A DNA stretch of 64,000 nt from Macrocystis pyrifera. Its lineage: Eukaryota; Sar; Phaeophyceae; Laminariales; Laminariaceae. The stretch covers positions 11,364,528 to 11,428,527 of the forward strand of contig JASSKH010000005.1 in assembly GCA_031763025.1 (NCBI GenBank), read 5' to 3'. Of the stretch, positions 1 to 12,619 are shown one piece after another (position 1 is the stretch's first letter; each line of letters begins with the position of its first letter). The notes below the pieces were generated by a model. It was given only the letters and a program-made list of their open reading frames with translations, was not told the DNA's origin and searched no databases. Made by a program: the position numbers and the translations under genes.

Positions 1-338
1 CAGCCTTTCGAGTTCTGCGCGGCTACATTTATAGTAACTGTTCGGTCGACAGAGTGTTGTTTACGGGGTGCATGTACGTGACGATCATCGGCGAAAAGTC
101 TACTTGTATGCCTTTTGTCATTTTTGACTTCAAGGCAGCGTTTTATTTGGTGTGGGTGTGTTCGCGACACGTCGAGGTCATCGCAATCTGCGCAATGCTC
201 GACTGTGACGTTTTGTTGATGTGTTTGCTTCGAAATAGCGGCAACATCAGCATCTGCAAACAAGTAATATTCTACGTGGCAAATATCGACGTCGCGAGAG
301 AATTGTCATACCGCCGGCCAACCTTTTGTTATATGGTA

Positions 339-1125
339 AAACCCTAGGGAACAGCGGGGCAACCCTTGCCCTGCCCTACAATCTCACAATAAGGCATGTC
401 GCGAGTTAAGGGATACCCGAGTTAGGGGATCTCTTTTGCCTTCCGGGCCCCCCAACAGGCTTAGGGGATCCCCTCTCGCCTCGCGGGATCCTACCATGAC
501 TTGCGACACAAACGGCCGAAAGACCGGCGCAACAGGTAATTCTTGCAGTCGTCCAAATATTAGCGCTACTCGTACACATCCTTGAAAGCAATGGTGTACA
601 ACCCAATACTCTTTGCAACAGCATGTCGCACACTTGAAAAAACAAACGCGAGGGAGGATACGATAGGGTGACTATTAAAACAATATACCCCATCCGTGCC
701 TGTCTTCCCGACCACAGGAACAACCAACCCACCCGCTGCCTTCCCTAAACAACGGTTTTTTTTTGCGGAATGCTGCTATGTAATTCCTGCATAATATCTA
801 AGATGTAATACTCCACCCTCGCCAAACTCCTACGCGCTGCCTGTTTCCAGTACCTCCGCTATTGCTTACTTCCCTGTCTTCCCGACCGGAACTACCAACC
901 CACCCGCTGCCCTTCCTAAACAATGCTCATTTGGCGGAATGCTGCTATGTGAACCCCGCATAATATCTATGTTAGAATACCCCACCCTCGCCCGACCCCT
1001 ACGCACTGCCTGTGTCCAGTACCTCCGCCATTGCTGGGAGCCAAAGTAGGATGCATTTATGAAGGCGACTTGTCAACGTACAACCGTACGGTAGTCAACC
1101 TGAAAATTCCAGACCGAACTCATAC
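339..1125 (+). repeat. Left copy of an inverted dispersed repeat
   Basis: It contains ccctagggaacagcggggca, then two tandem copies (about 700-870 and 871-1040) of a ~170-bp unit with ccaacccacccgctgcc, gcggaatgctgctatgt and cagtacctccgc. It ends at gacttgtcaacgtacaaccg. The same order occurs in reverse complement at 12.2-12.6 kb. Confidence 0.85.
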
Positions 1126-1372
1126 CTTCCAGATTAAACCTATTCTCAGTTTGTAAATGTGAGCCTCAGTTTCGGTAATTGCAAATGTATCTGTCTCTCT
1201 GTCCGTCTGTCCGTCTGTCCGCATGTCTTCTATTTTCGAACACGTTCCAATGATCGATACATAAAGTCGTTACATATGATATTCGTACGACGTATTCGAC
1301 TCTTACGGACCTTATATACCGCAACATACTATACGATCAGGCAATATTTAGCCACAAGAAGAAACACCCTGA

Positions 1373-1412
1373 TATTACGGGGGACCGTAATAAATAGAAC
1401 CTACGGTACACC
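1373..1412. mobile_element. One arm of the same foldback family
   Basis: tattacgggggaccgtaata followed by aatagaacctacggtaca matches the left arm and adjoining bases of the 46.6-kb element. The opposite arm is absent where the Ty3/gypsy fragment begins. Confidence 0.65.
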
Positions 1413-2045
1413 CTACCATGCACAACAAGCTGGCAATGCATACCGCAATCAATCAAAGCAATTGGGCCTCTCTTTTACCGTTTGTCCAGCTAGCACAAAA
1501 CACTAGTTTTAGCTCAACGACGCACGATACACCATTTTTCTTAATGTTCGGAAGCCAAGCTCGACCACCAGTCGACGTCATTCTCGGTATTCCCCATGTC
1601 GGAAAAACAGCAGATATCGAAGAATTCGCACAACACACGCGGGACGATTTGCAAATCGCTTTTGAGCTCGAACGCCTTAACCTCACCGAGCGTGCAGACA
1701 AACAAGCCGAACAAAATAGTAAAATTAAACCGTACCCCGTGTTCCAACCTGGTCAAGAAGTACTCGTGTACATACCATACCAGGACTCGGATGGTCCCAA
1801 CCCCAAAACTGCTGCTACCGTGGCGAGGTCCCTATACCGTCTGCTCACAATTATCACCTGTGGTACATCGAGTATGATTAACGAACGACACCCGAGAAGT
1901 GTCAGTACACCTCGCCCACATAAAGCCCTACCATCGACCGGAAACACCACCAGCGCCTCAATTCGAGAAGCTTGCGGATCTGATTTTAGGGAAACCCATA
2001 CCCTTACCCGAATTGGACCATCTAGACGAGGCTCAACCTAAATTG
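1373..2045 (+). mobile_element. Ty3/gypsy fossil, integrase C-terminal fragment
   Basis: The recognisable part (about 1418-1800) encodes NQSNWASLLPFVQLAQN and TTHDTPFFLMFGSQARPPVD, followed by the FQPGQEVLVYIP strand of the integrase C-terminal domain. This is the well-conserved end of Ty3/gypsy pol. No gag, RT or LTR belonging to it was found. It is an old fragment, broken and isolated. Confidence 0.8.
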
Positions 2046-2049
2046 AGTC

Positions 2050-4040
2050 CTATTTTGTAGACATAGTAGTAGGTCATAAATGCGGACCTGGCAGAAAACC
2101 CCCCCACAACTACAAATACCGGCTACGACTCCGAGGGTACGGCCCTGAATCCGAACTCGAGTACCGTGCCGACGAGATACCCCAAAGTCACGAAATGATC
2201 GCCGCATACAGAACCCCAAAAGGTCTGCAAATCGCAATAGCCCCACCACCCGCGCCCCCCCTCCCTTCTCTCGGGAAACGGAAGCGGCAAGTAGGTGATC
2301 TCGTCCGTACTCGACGAGTTTCACGGGGAATCCCCACACGAGCATGAGCACAAAATTGAGAGCGCAAAATAAGCTCTCAGATGCTCCGTGGCATACGATA
2401 TAAATTTACACATATATACCAGTATACAAGAACAAGATGGTAAACATAGTCGACTCAAGTGTAGACAGAAAAAGTCGACAACGGTGATGAGAGTAGCAAT
2501 ATAAGATACTGGCAGTACATACACGTGTTTGTCACAACCTGAAGAGCACTCTAACCGGCATTCTGGTGAGAATAGCCGGGGCAAGGAACTGTTAAAAAAG
2601 TTGTTGTACTCAACGAGGACGTGTTGATTAATCTCTAAAGGTATAGGCGCAGCTGGCACGGGAACGCGTGGTTGGCTGAGCCATCCCACGGTAGGGGTGC
2701 ACCCGACCTTCCTGAGCCCCTCACATTAGGAACTCAACATCTCACCCGATACAATACTTGGAAGAAATTCGTTCGGGCTATCCGACCGGCACTTGAATGC
2801 GCTAGTCCCAAAACGAATACACGAATACATTTTATCTTCCTAACTGGTAGTTCCTCACTTAAGGAATTCAATTGGTCAGAAACCTTTCGGCCAAAAAGTG
2901 CAACCCCTACCGTGGAGTGACTCGGCTCCAGACAGCAACACGGAACTCCTCTTATATTATATCCGAGCTGTCGAGTGACAGCTCATGCATAATATGCAGG
3001 TTATTATCCAACAGGTTTCGGGAATCTTCCCGTTTATCTCGCCGAATATCCGTCTAAATATTCCTCTCCTATAATCCCACATCAATATATGGAACCCCCT
3101 AATGTTAGATGTAATATCTCCGTCGTGTTTCTGAGCACAATCAATATCCCCCCTGCTCATTATGCACGACCATGCTTCAATATCCCCCCAGCTCTGTACA
3201 CGACAAGGTACGACTCCGCTGGGTTGAAACATCTCAATATTATGACCCAACTCATATGAAATTCAGAAACACAAATTTTCAAGAACCAAAAATCTCTCAA
3301 TTTCCAAAATACTATCCAAACCCTCCAACTAAGAAAACATTTACTATGGACCGCACACGCCCCCAGGCGCTTCATAGCCTCTCTTCAGCCTTATCCAAAA
3401 CCTCTCCCTCTATTTCGTGAGGAATTAATGCAAATCATAGAAAGTATCACAGTAGCCATACTCATCAAAATAAAAATTAGGTCAAGAAATTAAATGCCAG
3501 AGATCGCAAGGAACCCCGTTCCTCCGGACAAGAGTCTTCCCTTGTCCCCTACTCCCGCCATAGATACACAGATCGCGATGGTAATGCGAGATAGCATACA
3601 TTCCTTCACTTGAATTTATTTGACGTTGAAACTACTTGAAAATACCAAAAACTCTATAAACACATCACCAGGAACAGAATGGTATCATCCTCGGAAATAG
3701 CCAGGGGAAAACGGCAGCATCTTCGGATTTATACGTAGTTCAGACAAATCCTTCACTCTAAAATAACATAAACCTTCTACCTCGGAAAAATCGCGTCAAA
3801 TATTCATCAGAAAATCCCGGTGGTAACGAAACACCGTGTTGTTGAGCGGCTTTGTCAAGAATTCTGCATGCTGTTCCTCCGACTCTACATGGGTAATAAC
3901 AAACTCTCCCTTAAAAATAAACTCCCGCAAAAAGTGGTGTCGTACGTCGATGACGTGCGCAGTGGATTTTGTGCCAGGCGCCTTGCCCCCTCGTTATCCT
4001 CGAAAACCGTAATGCATCTCTCCCCAAACCCCGGAAAAAT
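2050..4040. other. No gene recognised
   Basis: Mixed sequence between the Ty3/gypsy fragment and the first copia fossil. Short open frames occur on both strands without recognisable motifs. The last ~500 bp may hold the 3' terminal part of the minus-strand copia element, but no matching terminal repeat was found near 8 kb. Confidence 0.5.
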
Positions 4041-4046
4041 AAAATT

Positions 4047-7000
4047 CTATACATAGCGCATGAACATTGCCTCCTTGATAGTGTCTGCCAGTGCTACATG
4101 TTCGACCTCAGTGGTTGAGAGTGTGACGCATTTCCGCGTCCTGGAAAACCAGCACACACTCGCCCCAGCACACATGATAGCTCCACCGGAAACTGACCTC
4201 CTGTCAGTGGCTTTGTTGGCATAGTCTGCATCTGCAAACGCTGCCAGCTCAAGCCCGCAACCCTTCTGGAACGCAATGCCGAAATCACTCGTGGAAAATA
4301 CATGCTCTAAAATACCGACTGCTGTCCTCCAGTGTACTTCGCTCGGCCTTTTCGTGTACCTCGCTATCGCCCTCACCGCGTTCGCAATATCCGGTCGTGT
4401 TTGGTTCGCAAGACACACTAAGCACCCCACCAACTCGCGGAGAGGCCAATCACCCACGGGTTCATTCTCGTCAAACTCCTCGAGCTTCACACCAGTCGAA
4501 AGCGGGTTATTCCTCCCAGAACTAACACCAAACCTCGCCGCGGTATTTTCAGCGAACGCCTGCTGCGAAATCGTTAAAGTACCAGCATCCCAATCCCTCG
4601 AAAAAAAACAACCAGCGTACCACCGCAACTCGCCTATATTGTTGATCGGAACAAGGTTGTTCAGGTCTTCACAGAACTGATCGCATCTAGCCTTAATCCT
4701 ACAGCAAAAATATCATCCACATGAACTACCGTTACAATGGAGACAGAGCCCGACTTGACCAACCTCATGACACACGCATCAGCGGGGCTCTGCTCAAATC
4801 CTAGACTCTTCATGTGAGTGAGGAGGAGGTTGTGCCACGACCTCGACGCTTGCTTCAGGCCGTAGAGACTGCGATTCAACCTGGCTACCTTACCAGACAT
4901 TTCGTCGCAGCCAGGGGGTAGTCGCATGAATACATCCTCATCCAAACTCGACTGCACGAACGCCTGCTCAGCATCAAAATGACACAAATTCAAACCCAAC
5001 TCGCACGCAATAGCACCCAACAAACGAAAACAAGACGCTGCAGGCGTCGGAGCAAAAGTCTCCAAGAAATCAATACCCTCACGCTGCTTGAAACCTCGTG
5101 CCACCAGCCTTGCTTTCGCCCACACCACATCACCATGCTCGTTGGACTTCCAGGCGAACACCCACTTCGCCGAGATGACGTTGAGCCCCTCTGGTTGCTA
5201 CGTCGCTCCAAAACGTCCCCGCGTCCGCCGGCCCATGGTATTCCTTGTCCATCACCTGCCTCCAGATGGCCGAATACTCGTCCGCACACGCTTCAGCATA
5301 CGAATTCGGCGTCAAAAGCTCGCTCGCCGGGCGTGCGGGAAGGGGAGGGTTCTCGCGCGGTGGGGCTTGGTGGAAAAATACATGGCCTATACCTTTCCGC
5401 GCTGCCATCAACGACAGCAGCCCATGCCCCATAGCCTCACGGTTCCGCGTGCAGTTCCCCCTCTTGTCCGCCCCCTCAGCACATCTCCATCTTCCAGGTG
5501 TCGTCCCCCCTGGCCCGAACGCTCTGCACACCGCCACCACCCTCCTGGTGTCGTGCGGTCTCTCCCCTAGTCCGCCCTCTCTACACAACGCCACCGCTCT
5601 CCTGGTGTCGTGCAGTCTCCTCCCTTGTCCGCCCCCTCAGCACATCGCCATCCTCCGGGTCCGGGATATAAGAACCCAGTACCCGGGCAGCACGCTGCCA
5701 AAGCTGTGGCTGCGGTGACTGCTGCGGCGGCGACGGCGATGATAACGGCGGCGACGGCGGTGGCGGTGACGGTGGCTGTAGCGGCTGCGGTGACGATGAC
5801 GGCGGCAGCGACGGCGACGGTGACAGCGGTGGCGGCGGCGACGGCGACGGCGGCGGCGGCGGTAGCGTCGGTGATGACGGCGGTTGCGGCGGCAGCAGTG
5901 GGGATGGGGACGGTGGCTCGGGCCATAAGTCCGGGCCCCTCAGAGGCCCCGGCGCACCCGGCGGCGGTGGCGACGGCGACGGCGGTGGCGGGGAGCTCTC
6001 CTCCTCCGAAGGCAGTAAGTCCACAAACGGTTTCCTCGGGTGTTCCCAAGTGACGTCACGGGAGAACGACCTCCAGCCAGACACCAGCAGGATCTTGCTG
6101 CAGTCAGCTGCGTGGTGGTTGCCGCCGTTGAGGTAGAAGCAAGCCTCCGCCTTCGACTCGGTCTTCAGGGCCCTCCTGACGTGGTGGAAGCCCGGTTTCA
6201 GAAACGGGAGCAACCGCGCAAACGGTGGTCTCCCGTAGAATTTACGGTACGGCGAGTGCATTTCCGGCTTGTCCCTTACCCTCGCCGTCATGTTGATCAC
6301 ATCGCTCGCGTACACGCATGACTCTGCCCAGAGGGGCTGCGTCGCCGGCATCCTTGCATCGCCGAACAGGCGGGTGGTCTCCAGGCGGGACGCCATTGCA
6401 AGGATGCCGTAGGCTGTTGTCCCGACAGATCCACGAACAGACGCTCCAGAGGCCTGGTAGAACGGCACTCAGTCGTCCACGGCACCGCCATCCTCCTCCC
6501 TTTCGCCTCAGAACACCCAGCACACGGAACCAACTCCCCAAAAACCTCAATGCCCATCTGGCGTGCCGTCTCACGGAGAGTGTCAGCATGGGAGTGGGCA
6601 AGGGCAACGTGAAGGTCGTTAATATCAATCCTCCTCATTTTTCCAGGAGCCAAAACAGCGGCAGCAATCGGGGTCTCTACAATCCGCGTGGCGTCTACGT
6701 ATGAACCCTCGTCCCTACGCATGGAAGACAATGGCCCATTCAACATGTGAGCTCCCTGAGCATCAAGTGTCACTGGGCATTTCAACATTACTGCATGAAG
6801 CGAAAACAGGTTGAAGCGAACACCGGGTACGTATGCTATGTCCATCAGCCTAACTTGAACGTCACACTAAGAGCTGTGCATCACAACTGGAATCTGGCCG
6901 AAGTACTCTATCTTCAGTGACCTCATGTCACCGACCACCAAACTGCTCTTACCAGGGGAAGGGGGAGTACAGTCTACCATACCAAAAGGGTTACCAGTCA

Positions 7001-7760
7001 CATGAAAGGTTGCTCTCGAATCCGCTACCCACTCTTCTCTCTCATTAACCCAAACAAATCATCAGTCGCCTTGCCTTGGTGCGCAAACTGCGCGGTGAGG
7101 AGGTGCGGATCGAACGTAGGCGTAGGGTTGCCGTTGTTCGCTGGGTCAGGGGAGGAGGAAGTGCTCGAGGAGGGTTGTTGTGGTGGGGACGCTACGGCCG
7201 AGGTATACCCACCACTGCCGTAGGGCGTCTCCTGCAGCCAGCCACCTCCGTAGTACATCTGTTGAGCGGGTTGAGGAGCAGCAGCACCCGGAATGGCGAC
7301 GTTCATTTGCGCGGGAGCTACCTGGCGTTCTGCGACGTGGTGGCCCGGTCTGCCGCACCGGAAGCAGGGCTCCTTGCGCCTCCATGGCGTGTTGTTCGGT
7401 GGGGACCCCAGCCTACCGGAGTCGCTACGGGCGGCGGGGGCATCGGCGGCAACGTCCCTGGTGGTGGGTCGGTAGGTACCCAACCCACGGAGGGGACTAC
7501 TCCACCCGTACCGAAGGGGTCTGGACCTGAGTCATCCCAACGGTACCTGCAGGCCACGGCATCCCAACGCCATTTGGGGCCGGTTTTCTCCCTCGACGAA
7601 GCTCCTCCCCGGTTGCCACGTTGCTGATGGGGACGGTGCTGTTGCTGCTGTTGCTGGGGCTGCTGCTGCTGCCGTTGATGATGCTGCTGCTGTTGTGGCT
7701 GCTGCTGCTGCTGCTGCTGCCCATCCTTGAACCTCCCGCCGCTCCAGCAATCAGGGAGTA
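4047..7760 (-). mobile_element. Ty1/copia fossil, minus strand, gag to RNase H
   Basis: Read on the minus strand the parts follow copia order. A gag end with CFRCGRPGHH zinc knuckle and poly-Ser/Gly-type tracts lies at about 7.0-7.75 kb. A GAG-pre-integrase segment (INDLHVALAHSHADTLRET) lies at 6.3-6.85 kb, and integrase at about 5.6-6.5 kb. RT is at 4.66-5.6 kb (FKQREGIDFLETFAPT, LYGLKQASRSWH, VVHVDDI). RT end and RNase H are at 4.05-4.63 kb (TRPDIANAVRAIARYTKRP, AFADADYANKATDRRS). It is broken in several places and no LTR pair could be recognised, which suggests considerable age. The family is shared with the element at 18.9 kb. Confidence 0.85.
5690..5920 (-). repeat. Triplet-rich Pro/Ser tract inside copia element
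   Basis: A GGCGGTGACGG-like degenerate triplet/hexamer repeat. In element orientation it encodes a Pro/Ser-rich linker (PPPSPSPPPP type) between integrase and reverse transcriptase. Long Ala/Val/Thr frames on both strands here are shadows of this composition. Confidence 0.75.
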
Positions 7761-9660
7761 GTTCTTGTCGACAGACTCGCCAGCCAGAGAAGAGCCGACA
7801 TGGTCCGGTGCGCGGAGTCTATTAAGCCTCTGGTGAAAGACCTGCGGACAAGGCTATCGCGCGAGACGGTTATGAAGGAGGCACGTACACGACACAGATT
7901 GTGAAGCGGCTTCAACAAAAAGTACACCGATAAATATTACACACTCATTTTCTAACAGCAATATGATATATCCTTACTCTTACGCTCTCAAGAAATCAAA
8001 CATTGTTTCAAGTACTGTTCAACACTTCCACGAAAGTCAGAGAGGGTTGCCACAAACAATTGAGATCGAATTTGCAATGTGATAATGTGGAACGGACGAG
8101 CCTATTGTCGTCGGTAAGCACTATTATTTTTTTGGCCTTGTGTGTTTGCTTTTTTTTAGGCGCCGCAGGCCTGGTACTCTAGTATTGTTGTGTATCAAGT
8201 TTACTTTCTGTTAAGGCGAATAGACTGGCAATATTGTGTACCCGTGAATACTGCCCATATCAATAAATCGGGTGCGTTACTGGGATCGTGTGGGATGGCT
8301 ATCGAGAGCCACTGCCGACCGCCATAGATTGTCCAAGCTATCGATATGTAGCAATTGCTTTTGACAATGGATCTATACCATTGTCTAGCGATTCCCGTAT
8401 TGCGAGCAATAGCTACGTAATATTGTGAGCATCAGTTGCCATCGCCACTCACAATAGACTACTGGGGGCGGGGGGGTGCACAATAGACTGTTCACGAATG
8501 CAAGGGCGCACAGGGCTCCTATTCCTCCACTCCTCGCTACTAACCCCACCCCTCCCGCCCCCTCGCCCCGCCCCTTTATCCCGGAGGGACTAAAGAATAT
8601 GACGAGCGTCTAGGTCGTTTAGGTGTGTGTCTCGCGTTGATTCACGTGTCCCGCTCGCCTGTTGTGGTTCGTTTGTCACGGTCGTGAGTAGCTTCCCGTA
8701 TGGGTCAGAAACCAGATTGGACAAGCGGTGCAAAACGCAACACGCGTTTTTATTGCTCAGCACAACCATTGCGGACCAGACGCTTTCTGGGTAATATGCA
8801 GAGAAACGCGCATGGATCCACTGTCATGCTGACGAAATGAACACCACACCTTCCTTGCACTACTTTGCACTACTTCTGCGTAAGCATCCAGGCAGAGTCT
8901 TCGTACTTCTTTCGCTCTCCTACTCCCCGTCCTCCTCCTTGCCCCCCCCCCCAAAGAAAAACAAAACCTCCTGCTTGTCCTACTGTAAATCCTCCTATTA
9001 ATAGTACTATTCCTACCCCTCTCTCTTGTCCTCGCCAACATGTCTACTGTAAATCCGTCAATGTTGAGAGTTTAACGCTTGCTGTCGTCGATGTATCCGC
9101 CGCACCCTTTACGGTGCTCATCCACTCGGCGGTACTCATGTTCTTTGTTGCGCACACCCTTACAGCCAAGCACCCAAGCGAGAGCAGTACGGGGTGTTGC
9201 AATGTACCAGGCATGGAATACTGTGAGGGCCGGTCCTAACGAGGAAAAAAAGACAAAAAAAACGAACTAAACAGGCATTCGCTTTTTCGTGAAAAACAGC
9301 AGGTTGAGTTCAAACGAGAAAAAAAGAAGACAATACACGAAAACAGAATAAAAAAGCCGATTCGAATTAGTACGCGGTGCATTTTTTCTGAATGACTCAA
9401 CCACTACAGCACGTGATTCCCGGCGATACCGCTCAACAGCGACGGTGGATAGACACAGCTCGCACACACTCGCGGTGAACCGAATACCACACATACGGTG
9501 AAGCGATCGTGTACGGCGCGGGCTAGAAAATTGTACCCTACGAATAACCGCTAAACCTTTTCTTCGCTGGTGACTAAATGTGTTGCCTTCACAACGCACG
9601 AGGTATATATATATTTTGGCGGCGCGGACCGATCGTGTTCGCTGCTGATCGGGAAACAAT
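7761..9660. other. No gene recognised
   Basis: Contains a C/G-rich part (8460-8590), a CAATAGACT-type word repeated a few times, and a pyrimidine-rich tract (8900-9030). The 5' leader of the minus-strand copia fossil may lie at its left end. Confidence 0.5.
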
Positions 9661-9665
9661 TCGAC

Positions 9666-10465
9666 ATGGACGACATCATCACTGGTTGCTTTGGTTCATT
9701 GATGGACAAATGGGACGCCTTCATCATCGACCACAATGGACACCGCGACATCTCCTCCGACCAGGTCGGGGAGTTGCTACTGCTTGCCCTTCAAACCGCT
9801 CTGTGGCGTTCTGACCCACCAACCTCCGAGACGGAGGCAAGCGAGCGTCTTGCAATCTGTCCTGGCGTGTTGAAATTCGAACAGGCGGGTTGGACGGCGA
9901 ACAATTCCGACAACCTTGGTTCCTCCACACCACGTGGCGATGGACAGGATGGATGGAAGACCGAGAATACCCACTCCTCGTCGAGCGAAGCTGAGTCTTG
10001 TGTGGGAGAGAGATCCGGAGGAGTCCCTTCATCGGTCGGCGATAGTGCGGCGGTGCGCGACAAATCTAGGAGCAGGGAAAGTGCGCCGATGTCGCGGAAG
10101 CGACCTCTGCCGGATGACCGGACGTACGCTCTTATGATGATACACTGAATGCTAAGTCGAAAACTGACGCCGTTTCAAACAGTGAGGCTGAGCAGGGGTT
10201 ATTTGCACTCGTGTGGGATATCATCGAATCACCAGGCCCCGAGGAGTTGAGGAAATATTTACGAGCGCTGAGGGAATCGCAGCAATGGCATAATTTTGTC
10301 GACGCGCGTGTCATCATTGCGAACGACCCTCTTCGACGCCTGGACGGCGACACCGGCAACGGGACCGGTCGTAAGGAAGTCATGTCCAAAATGATCGAGG
10401 CTGCTATCGAGGAAATGAAGGCAGGTTTCAGGAAATGTATTAAATATGTACAGCTCTTTTTATAA
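9666..10465 (+). CDS. Unrecognised protein, two adjoining open frames
   Basis: The first frame (9666-10148) starts MDDIITGCFGSLMDKWDAFI and has a helical segment (SSDQVGELLLLALQTALW), then a long Ser/Asp/Glu-rich region and a basic end (SRKRPLPDDR). A second frame, open from about 10115 and ending at 10465, continues with DTLNAKSKTDAVSNSEAEQG and EELRKYLRALRESQQWHNFV, ending EEMKAGFRKCIKYVQLFL. The two could be exons of one gene or parts of a decayed one. The composition (acidic middle, helical ends) does not match any family I recognise. It lies between copia remnants, so a mobile-element origin is possible. Confidence 0.4.
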
Positions 10466-10714
10466 AGTTGTTTCGGTACTTTAAACGCAGATCAAACCTA
10501 GGGCGAAACGGCGAAAACTCTTGTACGAATAGCAGAACACTCATCTTCAATAGACTGGACACATAGCTGACGTCCAACACAGACACGGAATACTGTGTAG
10601 GATCGTACGTATGTCAGACTTATTGTTGCGCACGATAAATTGATGTGGACCGTACAGTACCCTGGTCAACAGCTTATCTGACAAACCGTCATGTGGTTGA
10701 ACTCATCCTGTGTC

Positions 10715-11306
10715 TAGCGATGAGCATCGAGGGACCAAGCTTGATGTACCGTGGTGTACCCTAACCCGAAATATATCCCATGCCACCAGGTGTCCTGTCA
10801 AGTAAATCACTTTAGAATGCACGCGCTGTGCCTCCCTACGATGCAGCATACAGGGCTCCAACACGCAAAAAGAGGTTCCTGTCACACGTCTGGAGGCTTG
10901 AATGGACGGACCGCTGTTAGTCGACTCGTCTACATCGGTCTGTGTTGGGGAGGTCGCTAGATTCACCCAGCCCGCTGCTTCCGACTGACTCGCCTTTCGA
11001 AGTGGTCATCAATGGGCATCGAAGAGCCAAGTTTGATGTACCGTGATGTACCCTGACCCAAAATACATTCCATGACACCATGCGTCCTATTAAGTAAACC
11101 ACTTCAGAATCCACGAGCTGCGCCTTCGAACGATGCAACGTACAGGGCTCCAACACGCAAAAAGAGGTTTCTGCCTCACGTCTGGAGGCTAGAATGGACG
11201 GAGCGCTGTCTGTCCAAGTGGATATATGGGTTGGTAATGGGGAGGGCGCTTAGGTCGTACCTAGCCCGCTGCTTCCGACTCACTCGCCTATCGAAGTGGT
11301 CATCAT
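10715..11306. repeat. Tandem duplication of a ~295-bp unit
   Basis: The sequence from about 10719 (gatgagcatcgagggaccaa) to 11007 is repeated from about 11008 (aatgggcatcgaagagccaa) to 11306. Both end cgaagtggtcatc. Inner landmarks are gggctccaacacgcaaaaag and cacgtctggaggct. Identity looks near 80 percent by eye. Confidence 0.85.
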
Positions 11307-11309
11307 ACA

Positions 11310-12200
11310 GACGGGACCGCCAAAGGTGGGTCCTCGCAACACATTAACGTAGTTAATGTGGGCTTGGCTCACGAAAGGACTTATTCCCACACCCCCCACA
11401 CCTAAACCCCGTACATCATGATACTTTATAGCCCACCGCATTGTTCACCGTTACGTTCCTGCATGTGTTGTTGGGCTTACGTTTGTACTGTAGTTTTCGG
11501 CCTGTGAAGTTCACCAAACACTTCCATTGGTACATTGCATCTTCCGGTATAAACACCAGGTGTGGCTATGTGATGGCGACCCGTCACTCCCACAACCCAG
11601 CAATGGGCGCATTCTTCCGCATGTGCTGTATGGACCAGGCATTTACCGGATTGGGGACGATCCGTGGAGCGTATGAATGGCGCACAGGGAAGATGGAATT
11701 TGGGACAATTTCCTCACAGGTGTTGCAAGCATTTGAGTCAGTAACATTCCAACTGGACGGGCGTTGACATATATGGGGGATGGATCGGCGTCGTCTCGTA
11801 AGCTTATGTTTCATGCATTGTCATGATTAAACGCCCTGACTAGTATTGCAACATTGAGTAATTATGTAGTACCGCAGAAGTGACGTAACACTTTGAAGGA
11901 GCGACTGATGGTCTATGAATGACCGTGCACTCATTACCCTGACCCAAACAAGCAGCCGGGAATCTAAGAGGACGGAATCCCCCAACTAGACGGCTACACC
12001 CGAGCGTGGCAGCACTGGAAGGCATTCTTTATCGAGCCGGAGCAACAACGTCTGACGGAGTTGTCGTGATTGTTTCGGACCCGTTCGTTGCCTGGATCGA
12101 GGCGTGTGGGAGGATCGGAATATCTTGTGTTGCCTGCTTGGGGCGCAAACCCACCGACTTTGTTAAAAGAAAAATATATTTAATGTGGAAGTAATGATGA
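11310..12200. other. No gene recognised
   Basis: An open frame at 11441-11767 (108 codons, plus) has no recognisable domain. Otherwise nothing is seen. Confidence 0.4.
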
Positions 12201-12205
12201 GGTCG

Positions 12206-12605
12206 GTCTGGAAAAGTTGGCTACGGTACGGTTGCACGTTGACAAGTCGCCTTCTTGAATACATCCTACTTTGGCTCCCAGCAATGGCGGAGGTACTGGA
12301 CACCGGCAGCGCGTAGGGGTCGGGCGAGGGTGGGGTGTTCCAACGTAGATATTAGGCGGGGTTCATTCACAGCAGCATTCCGCAAGATGAGCGTTGCTTA
12401 GGAAGGACAGCGGGTGGGTTGGTTGTCCCTGTGGTCGGAAAGGCAGGGAAGGGAGCGATGTAGGAGGTACTGGACACGGACAGCGCTTAGGGGTCCGGCG
12501 AGGGTGGGGTATTCCAACCTAGAGATTATACGGGGTTCACATATTAACTATAGAGCAGGGCAATCGTTGCCTTGCTGTTCCCTAGGTGCTTTCATTTACC
12601 TGGTA
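12206..12605 (-). repeat. Right copy of the inverted dispersed repeat
   Basis: Reverse complement of the 339-1125 repeat, again with the two ~150-170-bp subunits and ending at cctagggaacagcaaggcaa in minus orientation. The unit of about 300 bp that separates the two parts in the left copy is absent. Confidence 0.85.
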
Positions 12606-12619
12606 GTATTTCAAACCTA

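Noticed and set aside
5610-6053. Ala/Val/Thr-rich frames on both strands
   Set aside because: Products of the triplet repeat inside the copia fossil, not independent genes.
8865-9239. Pro-rich plus-strand frame
   Set aside because: Low-complexity pyrimidine tract; no start context, splice signals or motif.
339-12605. Large self-synthesising DNA transposon (Polinton-like) bounded by the inverted repeats
   Set aside because: No polymerase B, capsid or matching integrase frame was found between the repeats; only a copia fossil and an unknown frame.
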